Assembly (NCBI RefSeq): GCF_007830295.1
Contig: NZ_VLKC01000002.1
Location: forward strand, 1,304,887 to 1,368,886
DNA length: 64,000 bases
Direction of reading: 5' to 3'
From: Sporomusa sp. KB1
Lineage (GTDB): Bacteria > Bacillota > Negativicutes > Sporomusales > Sporomusaceae
Shown here piece by piece: positions 63,044 to 64,000 of this stretch. The position numbers and the translations under genes were made by a program. The notes below the pieces were generated by a model, which saw only the letters and a list, made by a program, of their open reading frames with translations, did no database searches and had not been told where the DNA came from. Position 1 is the stretch's first letter; each line of letters opens with the position of its first letter.

Positions 63044-64000
63044 TTTGGTCCCCCTTAACCTGAACTCCCCAGTTTATGGATTGCCTATGGGAATCCCATA
63101 GCGATTGATATGTACCGCATTTTGCCAACAATTCGGTATGACTGCCTTGCATGAGCAATTTTCCTTTGTCCATCACCAGGATATTATCAGCTTCCATGAT
63201 GGTAGAGAGCCTGTGGGCAATGACGATAAGGGTTTTCCCTGCGATCAATTGATTTAATGCTTCCTGGATTTTATCTTCGTTTTCCGGGTCGGTGAATGCG
63301 GTTGCTTCATCCAGGATAATGACAGGGGAATTTTTCAATATGGCTCTGGCGATGGTAATTCTTTGTTTTTCTCCGCCGGAAAGCTTGTTCCCATCCTCGC
63401 CGGCATTGGTGCCATACCCCTGCTCCATCTTCATAATAAAATCATGACACATGGCAAGCTTTGCCGCAGCGATGACCTCCGCATCGGTGGCTTCAGGCCT
63501 GCCTATGCGGATATTCTCCATGATGGAAGCATGAAATAGAAAGGTGTCCTGCGAAACATAACTGATCAAATTCATTAATTTTTCAAAAGATATTTCATTG
63601 ATATTGATGCCGCCGATGGTAATTCGACCTTCTTTCACATCCCAAAAGTGTACCAATAGTTTGGCAAGAGTGCTCTTACCGCTCCCCGATGCGCCGACAA
63701 TCGCCGTAACCGAGTTTTCGGGGGCGCAAAAGGAAACTTGTTTGATTACCTCTGTTTGCTCATAGGCAAAGGTAACATCATGAAATTCCACGTTATAGTT
63801 TTCCGGATCAATGCCCTTATCGGCAATTGCTAATTCTTCTCCGGCAAATGTTTGCTCCAGCTGCTCTATTTTATGCTTGAGGACAGGTACAACCGGGAAA
63901 AATTCCACAAGCCTGATGAACGGCTGCCCCAAACTCATTGATAATAGCAGGGCAAATACAAAGGTGGAAAGTGTCAGCGTTCCCTGGATATAAAACACTG
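63036..64000 (-). CDS. ABC half-transporter, YbtP/IrtA-like, partial (5' end outside window)
   Basis: The C-terminal 320 residues or so of a second exporter-type half-transporter; the frame continues past the right edge. Present are the last membrane helix (LSTFVFALLLSMSLGQPFIR), Walker A GASGSGKST, signature KLSGGEKQR, Walker B VIILDEATAFTD and VIAHRLST. It is the natural partner of the protein at 61298-63043. The start codon and membrane domain lie outside the window. Confidence 0.85.
   Translation of the reverse strand, partial: VFYIQGTLTLSTFVFALLLSMSLGQPFIRLVEFFPVVPVLKHKIEQLEQTFAGEELAIADKGIDPENYNVEFHDVTFAYEQTEVIKQVSFCAPENSVTAIVGASGSGKSTLAKLLVHFWDVKEGRITIGGININEISFEKLMNLISYVSQDTFLFHASIMENIRIGRPEATDAEVIAAAKLAMCHDFIMKMEQGYGTNAGEDGNKLSGGEKQRITIARAILKNSPVIILDEATAFTDPENEDKIQEALNQLIAGKTLIVIAHRLSTIMEADNILVMDKGKLLMQGSHTELLAKCGTYQSLWDSHRQSINWGVQVKGDQNA

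Noticed and set aside
1..64000. CRISPR array
   Set aside because: No regularly spaced short direct repeats were seen in any intergenic region.

Overview
The window looks like a chromosomal segment of a diderm Firmicute of the Negativicutes (Sporomusa/Pelosinus-like). Expression signals are of Firmicute type: strong AGGAGG ribosome sites, leader terminators, a cobalamin riboswitch and a terminator-linked group II intron. The same DNA encodes outer-membrane machinery: TonB/ExbB/ExbD, a TonB-dependent receptor and an RND pump with its adaptor. The taxon is inferred from this combination, not from a marker gene. Only amt and glnK lie on the plus strand.

Region 1 (1-10.2 kb) is a CoA-thioester catabolic locus. 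It holds a PucR-type regulator, a fused HMG-CoA-synthase-like/OB-fold protein, an SCP-x-type thiolase, a CaiB-type CoA-transferase, two related MFS carriers, an SCP2-like small protein and an alpha/beta hydrolase. Two matching chemoreceptor-tail remnants and an IS21 istB remnant lie between these genes. The substrate cannot be named from sequence.

Region 2 (10.2-16.8 kb) is mobile and regulatory DNA. It has an IS110-family transposase broken by one frameshift, with a structured upstream region that may encode its bridge RNA; a selenocysteine tRNA; amt-glnK behind a leader that looks like an ANTAR-protein antitermination target with two terminators; and a complete-looking group II intron inserted just past the bidirectional terminator between glnK and feoB.

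Region 3 (16.8-23.2 kb) covers iron and B12. A small Cys-rich protein, feoB and feoA follow a strong promoter with two Fur boxes. A cobalamin-riboswitch operon carries cbiL and btuC, btuD and btuF.

Region 4 (23.3-64 kb) is the main system: a salicylate/cysteine nonribosomal siderophore locus related to yersiniabactin and pyochelin clusters but arranged differently. A Fur box (54681-54695) precedes a unidirectional run of genes from 54591 to 23267. These are NRPS (half Cy-A-E-PCP), a saccharopine-dehydrogenase-like protein, a reductase-methyltransferase fusion, a methyltransferase apparently derived from that fusion by deletion, NRPS (TubC-Cy-A-PCP-TE), a type II thioesterase, a 48-aa ORF, a fused salicylate-AMP ligase/salicylate synthase, NRPS (ArCP-Cy-A-E-PCP-Cy-A-PCP), a stand-alone TubC-Cy protein, a thiazolinyl imide reductase, a MATE transporter, a phosphopantetheinyl transferase and exbB-exbD-tonB. 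Upstream lie two YbtP/YbtQ-like ABC half-transporters, a TonB-dependent receptor and an RND adaptor and pump. All four adenylation domains carry cysteine-type specificity residues. A salicyl-capped product with up to four cysteine-derived thiazoline/thiazolidine rings is therefore inferred. Cyclisation domains are split, halved or altered in the catalytic motif, so the assembly logic differs from the textbook systems.
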